From assembly GCA_944387035.1 (NCBI GenBank), contig CALXDJ010000005.1, positions 38,820-102,819 on the forward strand: a stretch of 64,000 nt of DNA, given 5' to 3'. This stretch comes from an uncultured Oscillospiraceae bacterium. Lineage in GTDB: Bacteria > Bacillota > Clostridia > Oscillospirales > Oscillospiraceae. The stretch's first letter is position 1. Every line of letters begins with the position of its first letter. Made by a program: the position numbers and the translations under genes. Below are positions 17,089-24,957 of the stretch, piece after piece. The notes under the pieces are model-generated. The model searched no databases and was not told where the DNA came from. It saw only the letters and a program-made list of their open reading frames with translations.

Positions 17089-17140
17089 AGACACCCCCAT
17101 CCGCCGCTTAAGCGGCGGATGGGGGTGTCTCGTATTTTTT
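17089..17140 (+). terminator. Terminator with a 42-base perfect palindrome
   Basis: Bases 17089-17130 form a perfect inverted repeat with 21-base arms, from AGACACCCCC to its complement. A T-rich stretch follows on the plus strand. It lies 25 bases after the VanW gene. Confidence 0.85.
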
Positions 17141-17202
17141 GTCGATAAACGGCGGAGATTTTGTCCATACTATTCATGAAATGCAAAACAAGGAGGCATG
17201 GC

Positions 17203-17826
17203 ATGGGCAGACGGTGGTGGATCGCAGGCATGGTATTTTTATGTGCTGCCGCTCTGGTCTGGCGCTGGCGGGACACCCTGCTGAGCGCTGTGCTGGCAGC
17301 CCGGGCGCATTTGGCCGTTTCCGCCTCGTTGTTGCTGCTGCTGTACATGCTCAAGGGATTGACCGCCGCCGTTCCCCTGTCGGCTCTGGAAGCGGTAGGC
17401 GGCATGCTCTTTCCCCTTCCCGGCGCTCTGGCGCTCAACACCGCCGGCGTGGCCCTGGCCCAGGCAGGTCCCTATTGGATGGGGCGGCTGCGTCAAACGG
17501 ACCTGACGGCACTGACCGCCCGCTTCCCTCGGCTCTCGCTCTATCTGCGTCCCGGTCCCCGGCCGGGGCGCACCGTCTTTTTGCTGCGGCTGGGCGGTGC
17601 CTCTCCCGGCGAACTGGTCAGCCTGGCTCTGGGCGCCGCCGGAATCTCCTGGCGGGCCTACCTTCTGCCCGGACTGCTGGGGAGTCTGCCCCGGGTGGCG
17701 GCCTCCACCGTCCTGGGCTCTGCCCTGCCTGCAGGAGACGCCAGCCGGATGGCCGCGTCTCTGGCCTGCGGCGCAGTGCTGACGGCGCTGTCCCTCCTTT
17801 TGTGGCGGCGGTGGCGGACGCGCTGA
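17203..17826 (+). CDS. TVP38/TMEM64 (VTT) family membrane protein
   Basis: The 207-residue protein is mostly hydrophobic with five or six membrane segments. The signature region VPLSALEAVGGMLFPLPGAL and the later GxSPGELVSLALGAAGISWRA match the VTT/TVP38 family, which includes DedA-like lipid scramblases and flippases. A lipid-handling role is known only for some relatives. The ATG at 17203 follows AGGAGG with six bases between; upstream in-frame starts lack a site. It is a single gene facing dnaI, with a shared terminator between them. Confidence 0.85.
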   Translation: MGRRWWIAGMVFLCAAALVWRWRDTLLSAVLAARAHLAVSASLLLLLYMLKGLTAAVPLSALEAVGGMLFPLPGALALNTAGVALAQAGPYWMGRLRQTDLTALTARFPRLSLYLRPGPRPGRTVFLLRLGGASPGELVSLALGAAGISWRAYLLPGLLGSLPRVAASTVLGSALPAGDASRMAASLACGAVLTALSLLLWRRWRTR

Positions 17827-17853
17827 GGGATACCCGCTTTTCCGCTGAAGTGC

Positions 17854-17891
17854 AAAAACCGCCGCCGGGCACACCCGGCGGCGGTTTTTTA
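17854..17891. terminator. Bidirectional terminator
   Basis: ACCGCCGCCGGG (17858-17869) pairs with CCCGGCGGCGGT (17874-17885). As are present on the left and Ts on the right, so it can end both the VTT gene and the converging dnaI gene. Confidence 0.85.
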
Positions 17892-18884
17892 CGGTTTCTT
17901 GCGGGATTTTTTCAGTTTGCGGATATCCTGCCCCACAAAGGGCAGCAGCTGATACTCTCCTTCGATGCGGGAGGCGATCTGCGGCGTGTACCGCCGGGCC
18001 AGCTCCGTGGGCGTCAGGTTTGTATTGAGAATGGTGGACCGCTTTTCCATCAGCCGGGTGTTGAGAATCTGATAGAGGGCGCTTTGGACAAAGGCCGTGG
18101 TCATCTCCGTTCCCAGGTCGTCCAGGATCAAGAGGTCGCACTCCAGCACCCGCTCCACATCCTCCTGGGCTTCATCCTCCCGGCCGAACTTCTGGGATTC
18201 AAACCGCTCAAAAATATGGGAGGCGGTATCATACACCACGGAGTACCCCCGGCTGCTGACCTCCCGGGCAATGGCCGCCGACAGGTGGGTCTTGCCCAGC
18301 CCCGGCGCACCGAAGAGCAGCAGATTTCCCGGCTTGCGGCCAAACCAGTGGGCATACTCGGCACACACGTCGTACACCCACTTCATATTTTCCTGGGGTG
18401 AGATGCCTTTGGCCGGGTCCACCTGATCGGAATACCACTCCAGCTCAAAGGTATCGAAGCTCTGATTGCCCAGGTCCAGTATCCGGCTCAGTTCCTTTTG
18501 CTGTTCCTTGGCGTAATACGCCCGCAGGCACCGGCAGACCCCGCCGGCATCATACCCCGTGTCGTTGCAGATGGGGCAGACCGGCTGTTCCTCCAGATAA
18601 TCCTCGGGTAATCCCATCTGCCGCAGAAGCGTCCGCTTCTCTTCCTGCAGCCGGAGATTCTCATTCCGCAGCCGCTCTACCGCCGGGACCGGATCCGTTC
18701 CCTGCCGCAGGGCCTGGGCGATGATCCGGCTCATGGTGGAGCGCAGTTCTCCTTCAATCTCCCGCAGGCGGGGCTGCCGGGCAAACACCCGCTCCCGCCG
18801 CCGTTCCTGCTCCTCGCTGCGCGCCCGGCGGTCTTCATCAAACCGCTCCAGCGCCAGACGCATTACCCGACCGTCATACGCCAT
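17889..18884 (-). CDS. dnaI: DnaC/DnaI-type helicase loader (AAA+ ATPase)
   Basis: This 331-residue protein should load the replicative helicase DnaB. An N-terminal coiled region is followed by a zinc site with cysteines 103, 106, 117 and 119 (CPICNDTG...CRC), then the AAA+ domain with Walker A GAPGLGKT at 192-199 and Walker B LLILDDLGTE. It ends in a basic tail. It lies six bases after the DnaD-domain gene, the usual primosome pairing in Firmicutes. The gene name is by analogy with Bacillus dnaI. Confidence 0.93.
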   Translation of the reverse strand: MAYDGRVMRLALERFDEDRRARSEEQERRRERVFARQPRLREIEGELRSTMSRIIAQALRQGTDPVPAVERLRNENLRLQEEKRTLLRQMGLPEDYLEEQPVCPICNDTGYDAGGVCRCLRAYYAKEQQKELSRILDLGNQSFDTFELEWYSDQVDPAKGISPQENMKWVYDVCAEYAHWFGRKPGNLLLFGAPGLGKTHLSAAIAREVSSRGYSVVYDTASHIFERFESQKFGREDEAQEDVERVLECDLLILDDLGTEMTTAFVQSALYQILNTRLMEKRSTILNTNLTPTELARRYTPQIASRIEGEYQLLPFVGQDIRKLKKSRKKP

Positions 18885-18890
18885 GATCCG

Positions 18891-19811
18891 TCACCCCCTG
18901 TCCCGATGCAGCTGCTGGACATATTTCCACACCTCGTCGCCGCCGGAGGCAGGCGCCTCCTCCCGGACGCGGGGCGGGTGATCCTTCTCCCGGATCTCCT
19001 GGGCCGTATGTAATCCCGCCTCATGCCACTTTTTCAAAATGCCGTTGCAGTAGGGCCACTTGAACTCATGGCAGCGCAGCACCGTCTTATCATAGGCGAT
19101 GGCCACCGCCTCCGGCTCAAAGCCCATCTCCTGCCAGGCGGAAAGATACTTCTCCTCCGACGCCGAGGGAGCCCGGTCGCCCAGCTGCAGCGCCCGCATG
19201 TAGCCCGGCAGAGCCTCCTGCCGCAGCGCGTAGCGGCGCAGATACTCCGCCGCCTCCGCCTGGGTGTCGATTCCCCGGCGGGCCCAGGCATAGCCTTCCT
19301 TTTCGATCTGCCGCAGCGTGGGCCTGCGGCCCTCGCCGTACCGCCGGGCCACCCGCTCGGCACAGTGGCACACCAGAAGGTAAATCACGTCCGCCGGCAA
19401 GCCCAGATAGTCGCTCAAGCCCAGAAGAACCCCCACGTCCGGCGTGGTGAGCTTCTTGCCCAGCTTGCGCTCCACCTCCGCCACCAGACCCCGGAATTCC
19501 CCGTCTCCGTCCAGATGGCGGGCGATGTCCTCCCGGGGATACTCCGGCCGCTCGTCTGCCGGTTCCGGCACGCTCTCCGCCGCCGGGGCCACCAGACCCA
19601 GCTCCCGCAGAGTCCGCTCCGCCGCCTCGATCCGCCCGCGGTCCCACCGCAGTTCCCCCGCCAGGGCACGGGGCGCCACGGTCCCGTGACGGCGCAGGAG
19701 GGCCAGATACAGCAGCGCCGCGTCACCGTCTCCCCGCTCCAGCAGTCCCTGTACCGCCCGGGCCGTCAGAGTCACGCTCTCATCCGCAGCATGAATCAAG
19801 ACACTGGCCAT
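18891..19811 (-). CDS. DnaD domain primosome protein
   Basis: The 306-residue protein has a winged-helix-like N-terminus (ALLYLALLRRHGTV) and a C-terminal DnaD domain ending in the conserved helix NGILKKWHEAGLHTAQEI. DnaD-type proteins bridge DnaA or PriA to helicase loading at the origin or at stalled forks. It is translated just ahead of dnaI from a promoter at 19845-19873, so the two act together. It could match Bacillus DnaD or DnaB; the sequence does not decide. Confidence 0.9.
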   Translation of the reverse strand: MASVLIHAADESVTLTARAVQGLLERGDGDAALLYLALLRRHGTVAPRALAGELRWDRGRIEAAERTLRELGLVAPAAESVPEPADERPEYPREDIARHLDGDGEFRGLVAEVERKLGKKLTTPDVGVLLGLSDYLGLPADVIYLLVCHCAERVARRYGEGRRPTLRQIEKEGYAWARRGIDTQAEAAEYLRRYALRQEALPGYMRALQLGDRAPSASEEKYLSAWQEMGFEPEAVAIAYDKTVLRCHEFKWPYCNGILKKWHEAGLHTAQEIREKDHPPRVREEAPASGGDEVWKYVQQLHRDRG

Positions 19812-19844
19812 ATTCTGCCCTCCCTTCCCAACAATTCGCCTTGT

Positions 19845-19873
19845 ATTTTACACGAAAATTCCCCCCGCGACAA
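19845..19873 (-). promoter_or_regulatory. Promoter of dnaD-dnaI
   Basis: On the minus strand TTGTCG (19873-19868) and TAAAAT (19850-19845) are 17 bases apart, 34 bases before the start codon. Confidence 0.65.
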
Positions 19874-19931
19874 CCCCCACCGGGGTCATCCCCCCCTGTT
19901 TGTGAATTTTTTCAAATTCCCGGCTTTTCCG

Positions 19932-19961
19932 CTGGCACTGTTTCGCCCCTTATGGTATACT
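19932..19961 (+). promoter_or_regulatory. Promoter of the zapA operon
   Basis: CTGGCA (19932-19937) and TATACT (19956-19961) are 18 bases apart. It diverges from the dnaD promoter and leads into zapA and the genes that follow it. Confidence 0.6.
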
Positions 19962-20030
19962 GTACGCTGTAAAAATGGGCGGAGTCTGCCCTTCGCCCTT
20001 TCGATTGATATGAAAAGAGGAGGAATTCTC

Positions 20031-20363
20031 ATGGCAAACCGGGTGGTCGTCAATATCTGCGGGGAGGAATACACCTTCGTGGCGGAAGAATCCGCCTCCT
20101 ATATGCAAAAGGTAGGCTCCTACGTCAGTGAGAAGATGGACGAGGTCCTCAACGGCGCCAAAGTGGGCCGTTCCGACGCCGCCATCCTCACCGCCGCCAA
20201 CATCACCGATGAGCTGTTCAAGGCCCAGGCCGCTGCCGAGCAGCTGCGCAGCCAGATCAAGGGATATCTGGACGAGGCCGGCAAGGCCCAGGCCGAGGTC
20301 AGCGAGCTCAAGCGGGAGGTTTTCCGCCTCCAGCAGAAGCTGGACCAGAAGAACCACGGATGA
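20031..20363 (+). CDS. zapA: Cell division protein ZapA
   Basis: ZapA binds FtsZ and bundles its filaments at the division site. This 110-residue protein has the family start RVVVNICGEEYTFVAEESAS and a C-terminal coiled coil from about residue 65 (AAAEQLRSQIKGYLDEAGKA). The ATG at 20031 follows AAAGAGGAGG. Its stop overlaps the start of the U32 peptidase gene by four bases, a pairing also common in related genomes. Confidence 0.93.
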   Translation: MANRVVVNICGEEYTFVAEESASYMQKVGSYVSEKMDEVLNGAKVGRSDAAILTAANITDELFKAQAAAEQLRSQIKGYLDEAGKAQAEVSELKREVFRLQQKLDQKNHG

Positions 20364-22474
20364 GGCCGGAACTGCTCTCCCCCGCCGGCTCTCCGGAATC
20401 TCTGCGGGCCGCGGTCCAAAACGGCGCCGGCGCCGTGTATCTGGGCTGGGGGGAATTCAATGCCCGCCGGGGTGCGAAAAACTTTACCGATGAGGAATTT
20501 GCCCAGGCCCTGCGCTACTGTCATGAACGGGGCGTGCGGGTGTTCCTCACTCTCAACACGCTGGTGACGGACCGGGAACTGCCCGCCGCGCTGGAAACCG
20601 CCCGGCAGGCCTGCCGCCTGGGGGTGGACAGTGTGCTGGTGCAGGACTGGGGCCTCTTTGACCTGCTGCGCCGGACTCTGCCGGACCTGCCCCTTCACGC
20701 CAGCACCCAGATGAGTCTTTTTACCTCCGGCGGCGCTCAGGAAGCTGCCGCCGATGGCTGTGAGCGGGTGGTACTGGCCCGGGAATGCTCCGCGGAGGAC
20801 ACCCGGACCATCTGTGAAAACTGCCCGGCAGAGGTGGAGGCCTTTGCCCACGGGGCGCTTTGCATGTGCTATTCCGGCCAGTGCGCCATGAGCGCCCTGA
20901 TCGGCGGCCGCTCCGGCAACCGGGGCCGCTGCGCCCAGCCCTGCCGCCTGCCCTATGGGCTCAATGCCCCCGCCGGGAAAGCATATCCTTTGAGCCTGAA
21001 AGACAGCTCCCTGGCCGGTCATCTGGGCGAGATGGCCGAGATGGGCGTGGACTGCCTCAAGCTGGAGGGCCGGATGAAGCGGCCGGAGTATGTGGCCGTG
21101 GTCACCGGCATTTATGCCCGCTTGCTGGAAGAGGGCCGGGGGCCCACTCCCGCTGAAGAAGCGGAGCTGGAGCAGGCCTTCTCCCGCTCCGGATTTACCG
21201 ACGCCTACTGGCAAGGCACCCACGGCCGGGCCATGCTGGGCACCCGCTCTCCTGATACACCGGAGCCCAAGGCCCTCTTTGACGCGGCCCGGGCCGCCTA
21301 TGAAAAGGACACTGCGCGCACGGTCCCTGTGCGCTTCACCTGCCGGATCGCCGCGGACGTTCCCTCTGTTCTGACGGCGGAGGACCCCGACGGCCACACG
21401 GTCACCGTCACCGGCGCCGTGCCGGAAGCGGCCCGGACCCGCGCCCTGACGGCGGAATCTGTGGAGGAGCGGCTGATGAAAACCGGCGGCACCGCCTACC
21501 GCTGCAGTGAGGTCACCGTGACGGTGGATGACGGACTCTCCCTTTCCGCCGGAGCCATCAACGCCCTGCGGCGGGATGCCCTTTCCGCCCTCTCCGAGGC
21601 CCGCACCGCGCCCCCGGTCCGCCGGGAACTGCCGGTACCGCCGCTGCCGGAGGATACTTGCCGGGCGGATGCGCCCCAATTCACCCTGTCTCTCCACCGG
21701 GCGGAGCAGCTCTCCGACGGGCTGTTGGCGTGTTCCCCGGCGCGGATCTCCCTGCCCCTGGACGTTCTGGCCCAGGAAACGGCCCTGCCTCAGCGGGAGG
21801 GTCTGATCTGGTGCGCCGAGCTGCCCCGGGTATGGCGGGACCGGGACGAGGACCTGCTGCGCCGCTGGCTGGACCATGCCGCCTCTCTGGGCGTCACCGC
21901 TGCCCTGGCGGGCAATCTGGGCCATCTGCCCCTGCTGCGGGAAACCGGCCTGACCGTTCTGGGCGACTATGGCCTCAACGTGTTCAACGGACGGTCCCTG
22001 GCCTATCTGAAGGACAAGGGCCTTGCTTCGGCCTGCGTGTCCTTCGAGCTGCGCTTTGCCCAGATCCGGGACATGCCCAAGGTGCTGCCCGCGGAGGCCA
22101 TTGTCTACGGCCGCCTGCCCCTGATGATTACGGAAAACTGCCTGGTGCAGAATGCCGCCGGCTGCCGCCGGGACCGGGAGGGTCCCGCTGTTCCCGCCGA
22201 TGGCCCCTGCCGCAGCCAGCAGCTGCTGCGGGACCGCACCGGCGCCGCCTTCCCCCTGCTGCCTGCCTTCGGCCACCGGACCGAAATTCAGAACAGCCGC
22301 CCGCTGTGGCTGGCGGACCGGCCGGACTTCCGGCGCCTGGGTCTGGCCTTTGCCCGGCTGCGCTTCACCACGGAATCTGCGGCGGAATGCGCCGAGATTT
22401 TCCGGGCCTATCTGGAAGGCCGCCCCGCCGCCGGGGACTTTACCCGGGGGCTTTACGAGCGGGGTGTGGAGTAA
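20360..22474 (+). CDS. U32 family peptidase / RNA hydroxylation-type protein
   Basis: The protein of 704 residues begins MRPELLSPAGSPESLRAAVQ, the classic U32 start, and has the signature with four cysteines between about 168 and 196 (CMCYSGQC...RCAQPC). A C-terminal extension resembles DUF3656. Some U32 proteins (TrhP, RlhA) hydroxylate tRNA or rRNA and carry iron-sulfur clusters; others were described as collagenases. The conserved cysteines favour the RNA-modification group, but this is inference. It starts inside zapA (ATGA overlap). Confidence 0.9.
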   Translation: MRPELLSPAGSPESLRAAVQNGAGAVYLGWGEFNARRGAKNFTDEEFAQALRYCHERGVRVFLTLNTLVTDRELPAALETARQACRLGVDSVLVQDWGLFDLLRRTLPDLPLHASTQMSLFTSGGAQEAAADGCERVVLARECSAEDTRTICENCPAEVEAFAHGALCMCYSGQCAMSALIGGRSGNRGRCAQPCRLPYGLNAPAGKAYPLSLKDSSLAGHLGEMAEMGVDCLKLEGRMKRPEYVAVVTGIYARLLEEGRGPTPAEEAELEQAFSRSGFTDAYWQGTHGRAMLGTRSPDTPEPKALFDAARAAYEKDTARTVPVRFTCRIAADVPSVLTAEDPDGHTVTVTGAVPEAARTRALTAESVEERLMKTGGTAYRCSEVTVTVDDGLSLSAGAINALRRDALSALSEARTAPPVRRELPVPPLPEDTCRADAPQFTLSLHRAEQLSDGLLACSPARISLPLDVLAQETALPQREGLIWCAELPRVWRDRDEDLLRRWLDHAASLGVTAALAGNLGHLPLLRETGLTVLGDYGLNVFNGRSLAYLKDKGLASACVSFELRFAQIRDMPKVLPAEAIVYGRLPLMITENCLVQNAAGCRRDREGPAVPADGPCRSQQLLRDRTGAAFPLLPAFGHRTEIQNSRPLWLADRPDFRRLGLAFARLRFTTESAAECAEIFRAYLEGRPAAGDFTRGLYERGVE

Positions 22475-22541
22475 AAATCCGCTCCCGTTCGTATATTTCC
22501 AAGTTTATTATACAATTTGTATTCGATTTTTGGAGTTTTAC

Positions 22542-22973
22542 ATGGAAGAAATCAAGGTAAAATACTTTGTAGAGGATTTGGAGCCTCTGACCTACGTGGC
22601 GGACAAGTCCGACTGGATCGACCTGCGGGCAGCGGAAACGGTGACCCTGCGGGCCGGAGAATTCCGGCTGATTCCCCTGGGGGTGGCCATTGCCCTGCCG
22701 GAGGGATATGAGGCCCACATCGTGCCCCGCAGCTCCACCTTCCGCAACTACGGAATTCTGCAGACCAACTCCATGGGCGTGGTGGATTACAGCTACCGGG
22801 GCGACAACGACCAATGGCACATGCCCGCCTATGCCACCCGGGATGTGACCATCGAGAAAAACGCCCGGATCTGCCAGTTCCGCATCGTGCGCAACCAGCC
22901 CCATCTGACCTTTACCCGGGTGGAGCACCTGGATGGGCCGGACCGGGGCGGCTTCGGCTCCACGGGAAAGTGA
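22542..22973 (+). CDS. dut: dUTP diphosphatase
   Basis: dUTPase hydrolyses dUTP to dUMP, keeping uracil out of DNA and feeding thymidylate synthesis. The 143 residues contain the trimeric dUTPase motifs: PRSSTFRNYGI, the catalytic motif NSMGVVDYSYRGD, ARICQFRIV, and the C-terminal glycine-rich arm GGFGSTGK. The ATG at 22542 follows TTTGGAG. It sits eight bases before maf, so two nucleotide-sanitising genes are adjacent. Confidence 0.93.
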   Translation: MEEIKVKYFVEDLEPLTYVADKSDWIDLRAAETVTLRAGEFRLIPLGVAIALPEGYEAHIVPRSSTFRNYGILQTNSMGVVDYSYRGDNDQWHMPAYATRDVTIEKNARICQFRIVRNQPHLTFTRVEHLDGPDRGGFGSTGK

Positions 22974-22981
22974 GGCAGGCC

Positions 22982-23560
22982 GTGGCAAAGATTGTACTGG
23001 CCTCCGGCTCTCCCCGCCGCCGGGAACTGCTGACGCGCATGGGGATCGCGGACTTTGACGTCCGGGTGCCGGAAACGGAGGAGACCTATCCCCCCAACCT
23101 CAGCCCCCGGGAAACGGTGGAATACATCTCCCGGGAGAAGGCCCGGGCCGCCGCATCTCTGTGCCGCCCGGACGAGATCGTCATCACCGCCGACACCATG
23201 GTGTTTCTCGACGGCGCCCGGCTGGGCAAGCCCCGGGACGAGGCCCATGCCCTGGAGATGCTCACCGCCCTGCAGGGGCGGCGCCACACCGTCTGCACCG
23301 GCGTCACCGTCTGCCGGGGCGACTATCGGGATACCCAGTCGGAGGAGACGGAGGTCTTCTTCCGTCCGGCTACGGAGCAGGAGCTGCGGGCCTATATCCG
23401 CACCGGCGAACCCATGGACAAGGCCGGTGCCTACGGCATCCAGGGCCGGGGCGCGCTGCTGGTGGAGAAGATCCACGGCGACTTTTTCAACGTCATGGGC
23501 CTGCCGGTGCTGCGATTGAGCCGGATGCTTCTGCCCTTGGGCGTCCATTGTCTGGACTGA
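22982..23560 (+). CDS. maf: Maf family nucleoside triphosphate pyrophosphatase
   Basis: Maf proteins hydrolyse non-canonical or modified nucleotides such as dTTP, UTP or m5U triphosphate. The 192 residues have LASGSPRRRELL near the start, the catalytic ITADTMVFLDG region, KPRDEAHALEML and GAYGIQGRGALLVEKIHGDF. I chose GTG at 22982 because it gives the standard VAKIVLASGSPRR start; upstream ATGs are inside dut. In many Firmicutes maf precedes mreBCD, as here, though mreB is absent. Confidence 0.93.
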   Translation: MAKIVLASGSPRRRELLTRMGIADFDVRVPETEETYPPNLSPRETVEYISREKARAAASLCRPDEIVITADTMVFLDGARLGKPRDEAHALEMLTALQGRRHTVCTGVTVCRGDYRDTQSEETEVFFRPATEQELRAYIRTGEPMDKAGAYGIQGRGALLVEKIHGDFFNVMGLPVLRLSRMLLPLGVHCLD

Positions 23561-23582
23561 GTGGAAAAAGGAGCGTTTGATT

Positions 23583-24422
23583 TTGAAAAACTTCCTGAAA
23601 AACCACGGGATCTGGGTGCTGTTTGCCGCCGCGGTCATTGCCGTCATGCTGGCGGTGATGTCCTATCTGAGCAACACCTCTTCTCCCCTGGTCAACGTGG
23701 CCAATGTGATCGCCTCCCCCTTCCGCTCCGCTTATACCGCGGTGGCCACCTGGTTCAACGACAAGCAGAACTACTACCGGGACACCACGGACCTGCAGGA
23801 GGAGAACGCGGAGCTGCGGCGTAAAATCGCCGAAATGGAGGCCGAGGTCCGGCAGGCGGAAGCAGACCGGGAGGAAAACCGCCGGCTGCGGGAACTGCTG
23901 GATCTGCGGGAACAGCGCCGGGACTTCGTCTTTGAATCCGCCTTCATCACGGAGCACGAAGTCACCAACTGGACCTCCTCTCTGACGCTCAACAAGGGTA
24001 CCATCCATGACGTGTCCGTCAACGACTGCGTCATCGATGAAACCGGCGCCCTGGTGGGCGTGGTCAGCGATGTGGGCACCAACTGGTGCACCGTGCTGAC
24101 CATTGTGGATACCGACACCTCCATGGGTGCCCGGGTCTTCCGTACCAAGGACCTGGGTCTGGCCCAGGGCGACTTCTCCCTGATGGGAGAAAACCGGCTG
24201 CGGCTGGACTATCTGCCCGCCGACTCCTCTCTGCTGGGCGGCGATCTGGTGGAAACCTCCGGCCTGGGCGGATACTTCCCCTCCGGGCTGGTGATCGGCT
24301 CCGTGGAGGAGGTCCAGGTGGACGACTCCGGCGCCTCCGCCTATGCCATCATCAAACCCAGCGTGGACTTTGACGCTTTGACCGAAGTCTTTATCATCAA
24401 GGACTTCGACATCGTCACATAA
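23583..24422 (+). CDS. mreC: Rod shape-determining protein MreC
   Basis: MreC links the elongation machinery to wall synthases outside the membrane. Its 279 residues have one membrane segment at about 10-28, a coiled coil at about 62-110 (LQEENAELRRKIAEMEAEVR), and the beta-rich MreC domain with GLGGYFPSGLVIGSVEEV. I chose TTG at 23583, nine bases after AAGGAG; the TTG at 23577 is too close to that site. It is followed by mreD and PBP2. Confidence 0.95.
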   Translation: MKNFLKNHGIWVLFAAAVIAVMLAVMSYLSNTSSPLVNVANVIASPFRSAYTAVATWFNDKQNYYRDTTDLQEENAELRRKIAEMEAEVRQAEADREENRRLRELLDLREQRRDFVFESAFITEHEVTNWTSSLTLNKGTIHDVSVNDCVIDETGALVGVVSDVGTNWCTVLTIVDTDTSMGARVFRTKDLGLAQGDFSLMGENRLRLDYLPADSSLLGGDLVETSGLGGYFPSGLVIGSVEEVQVDDSGASAYAIIKPSVDFDALTEVFIIKDFDIVT

Positions 24423-24434
24423 GGAGGCACCGCC

Positions 24435-24947
24435 GTGCTGGCACGAAACGAAACGATTATCAAGTGGCTGCTCTATGCTGCCGCCGCTCTGGTATGCTTT
24501 GTGATCCAGGGGACGATCCTCCAGAGAATCACCATCTGGGGGATCATTCCCTCTGTCTATCCGGCTGTGGCTGCCATTCCCGCCACTTACGAGGGCACCG
24601 TTCCCGGCACTGCCTTTGCCGTGGGCGTGGGCGTAGCCTGCGATCTGCTGCTGCCCGCCTCCTCCCCCTGCTTCTATACACTGGTCTTTCCCCTGGTGGG
24701 GCTGTGCGCGGCACTGCTGAGCGAAAGCGTTTGCCGGGCCGGGTTTCTCTGTTCCCTGCTCTCCACTGCCGCGGCATTCTGCATCACCGGACTGGCCCAC
24801 GCCCTGGTACTCTGGGCAGGCAGCAAGGCCGCCTGGGGCGCTGCCGCTTCCGTGGCCGGCCGGGAGCTGTGCCTGACCCTTCCCTTTGCTCTTCCCATGA
24901 CTGTTCTTTTCCGGGCCGTCTACCGACGCGCCCACCGCAACGATTAA
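24435..24947 (+). CDS. mreD: Rod shape-determining protein MreD
   Basis: The 170-residue membrane protein has about five hydrophobic segments and sits between mreC and PBP2, which is the standard position. The segment IIPSVYPAVAAIPATYEGTV and GVGVACDLLL agree with MreD. It helps organise the elongasome with MreC and RodA/PBP2. The start is GTG at 24435, behind AAGGAGGCACC. Confidence 0.9.
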   Translation: MLARNETIIKWLLYAAAALVCFVIQGTILQRITIWGIIPSVYPAVAAIPATYEGTVPGTAFAVGVGVACDLLLPASSPCFYTLVFPLVGLCAALLSESVCRAGFLCSLLSTAAAFCITGLAHALVLWAGSKAAWGAAASVAGRELCLTLPFALPMTVLFRAVYRRAHRND

Positions 24948-24957
24948 AGGAGACACT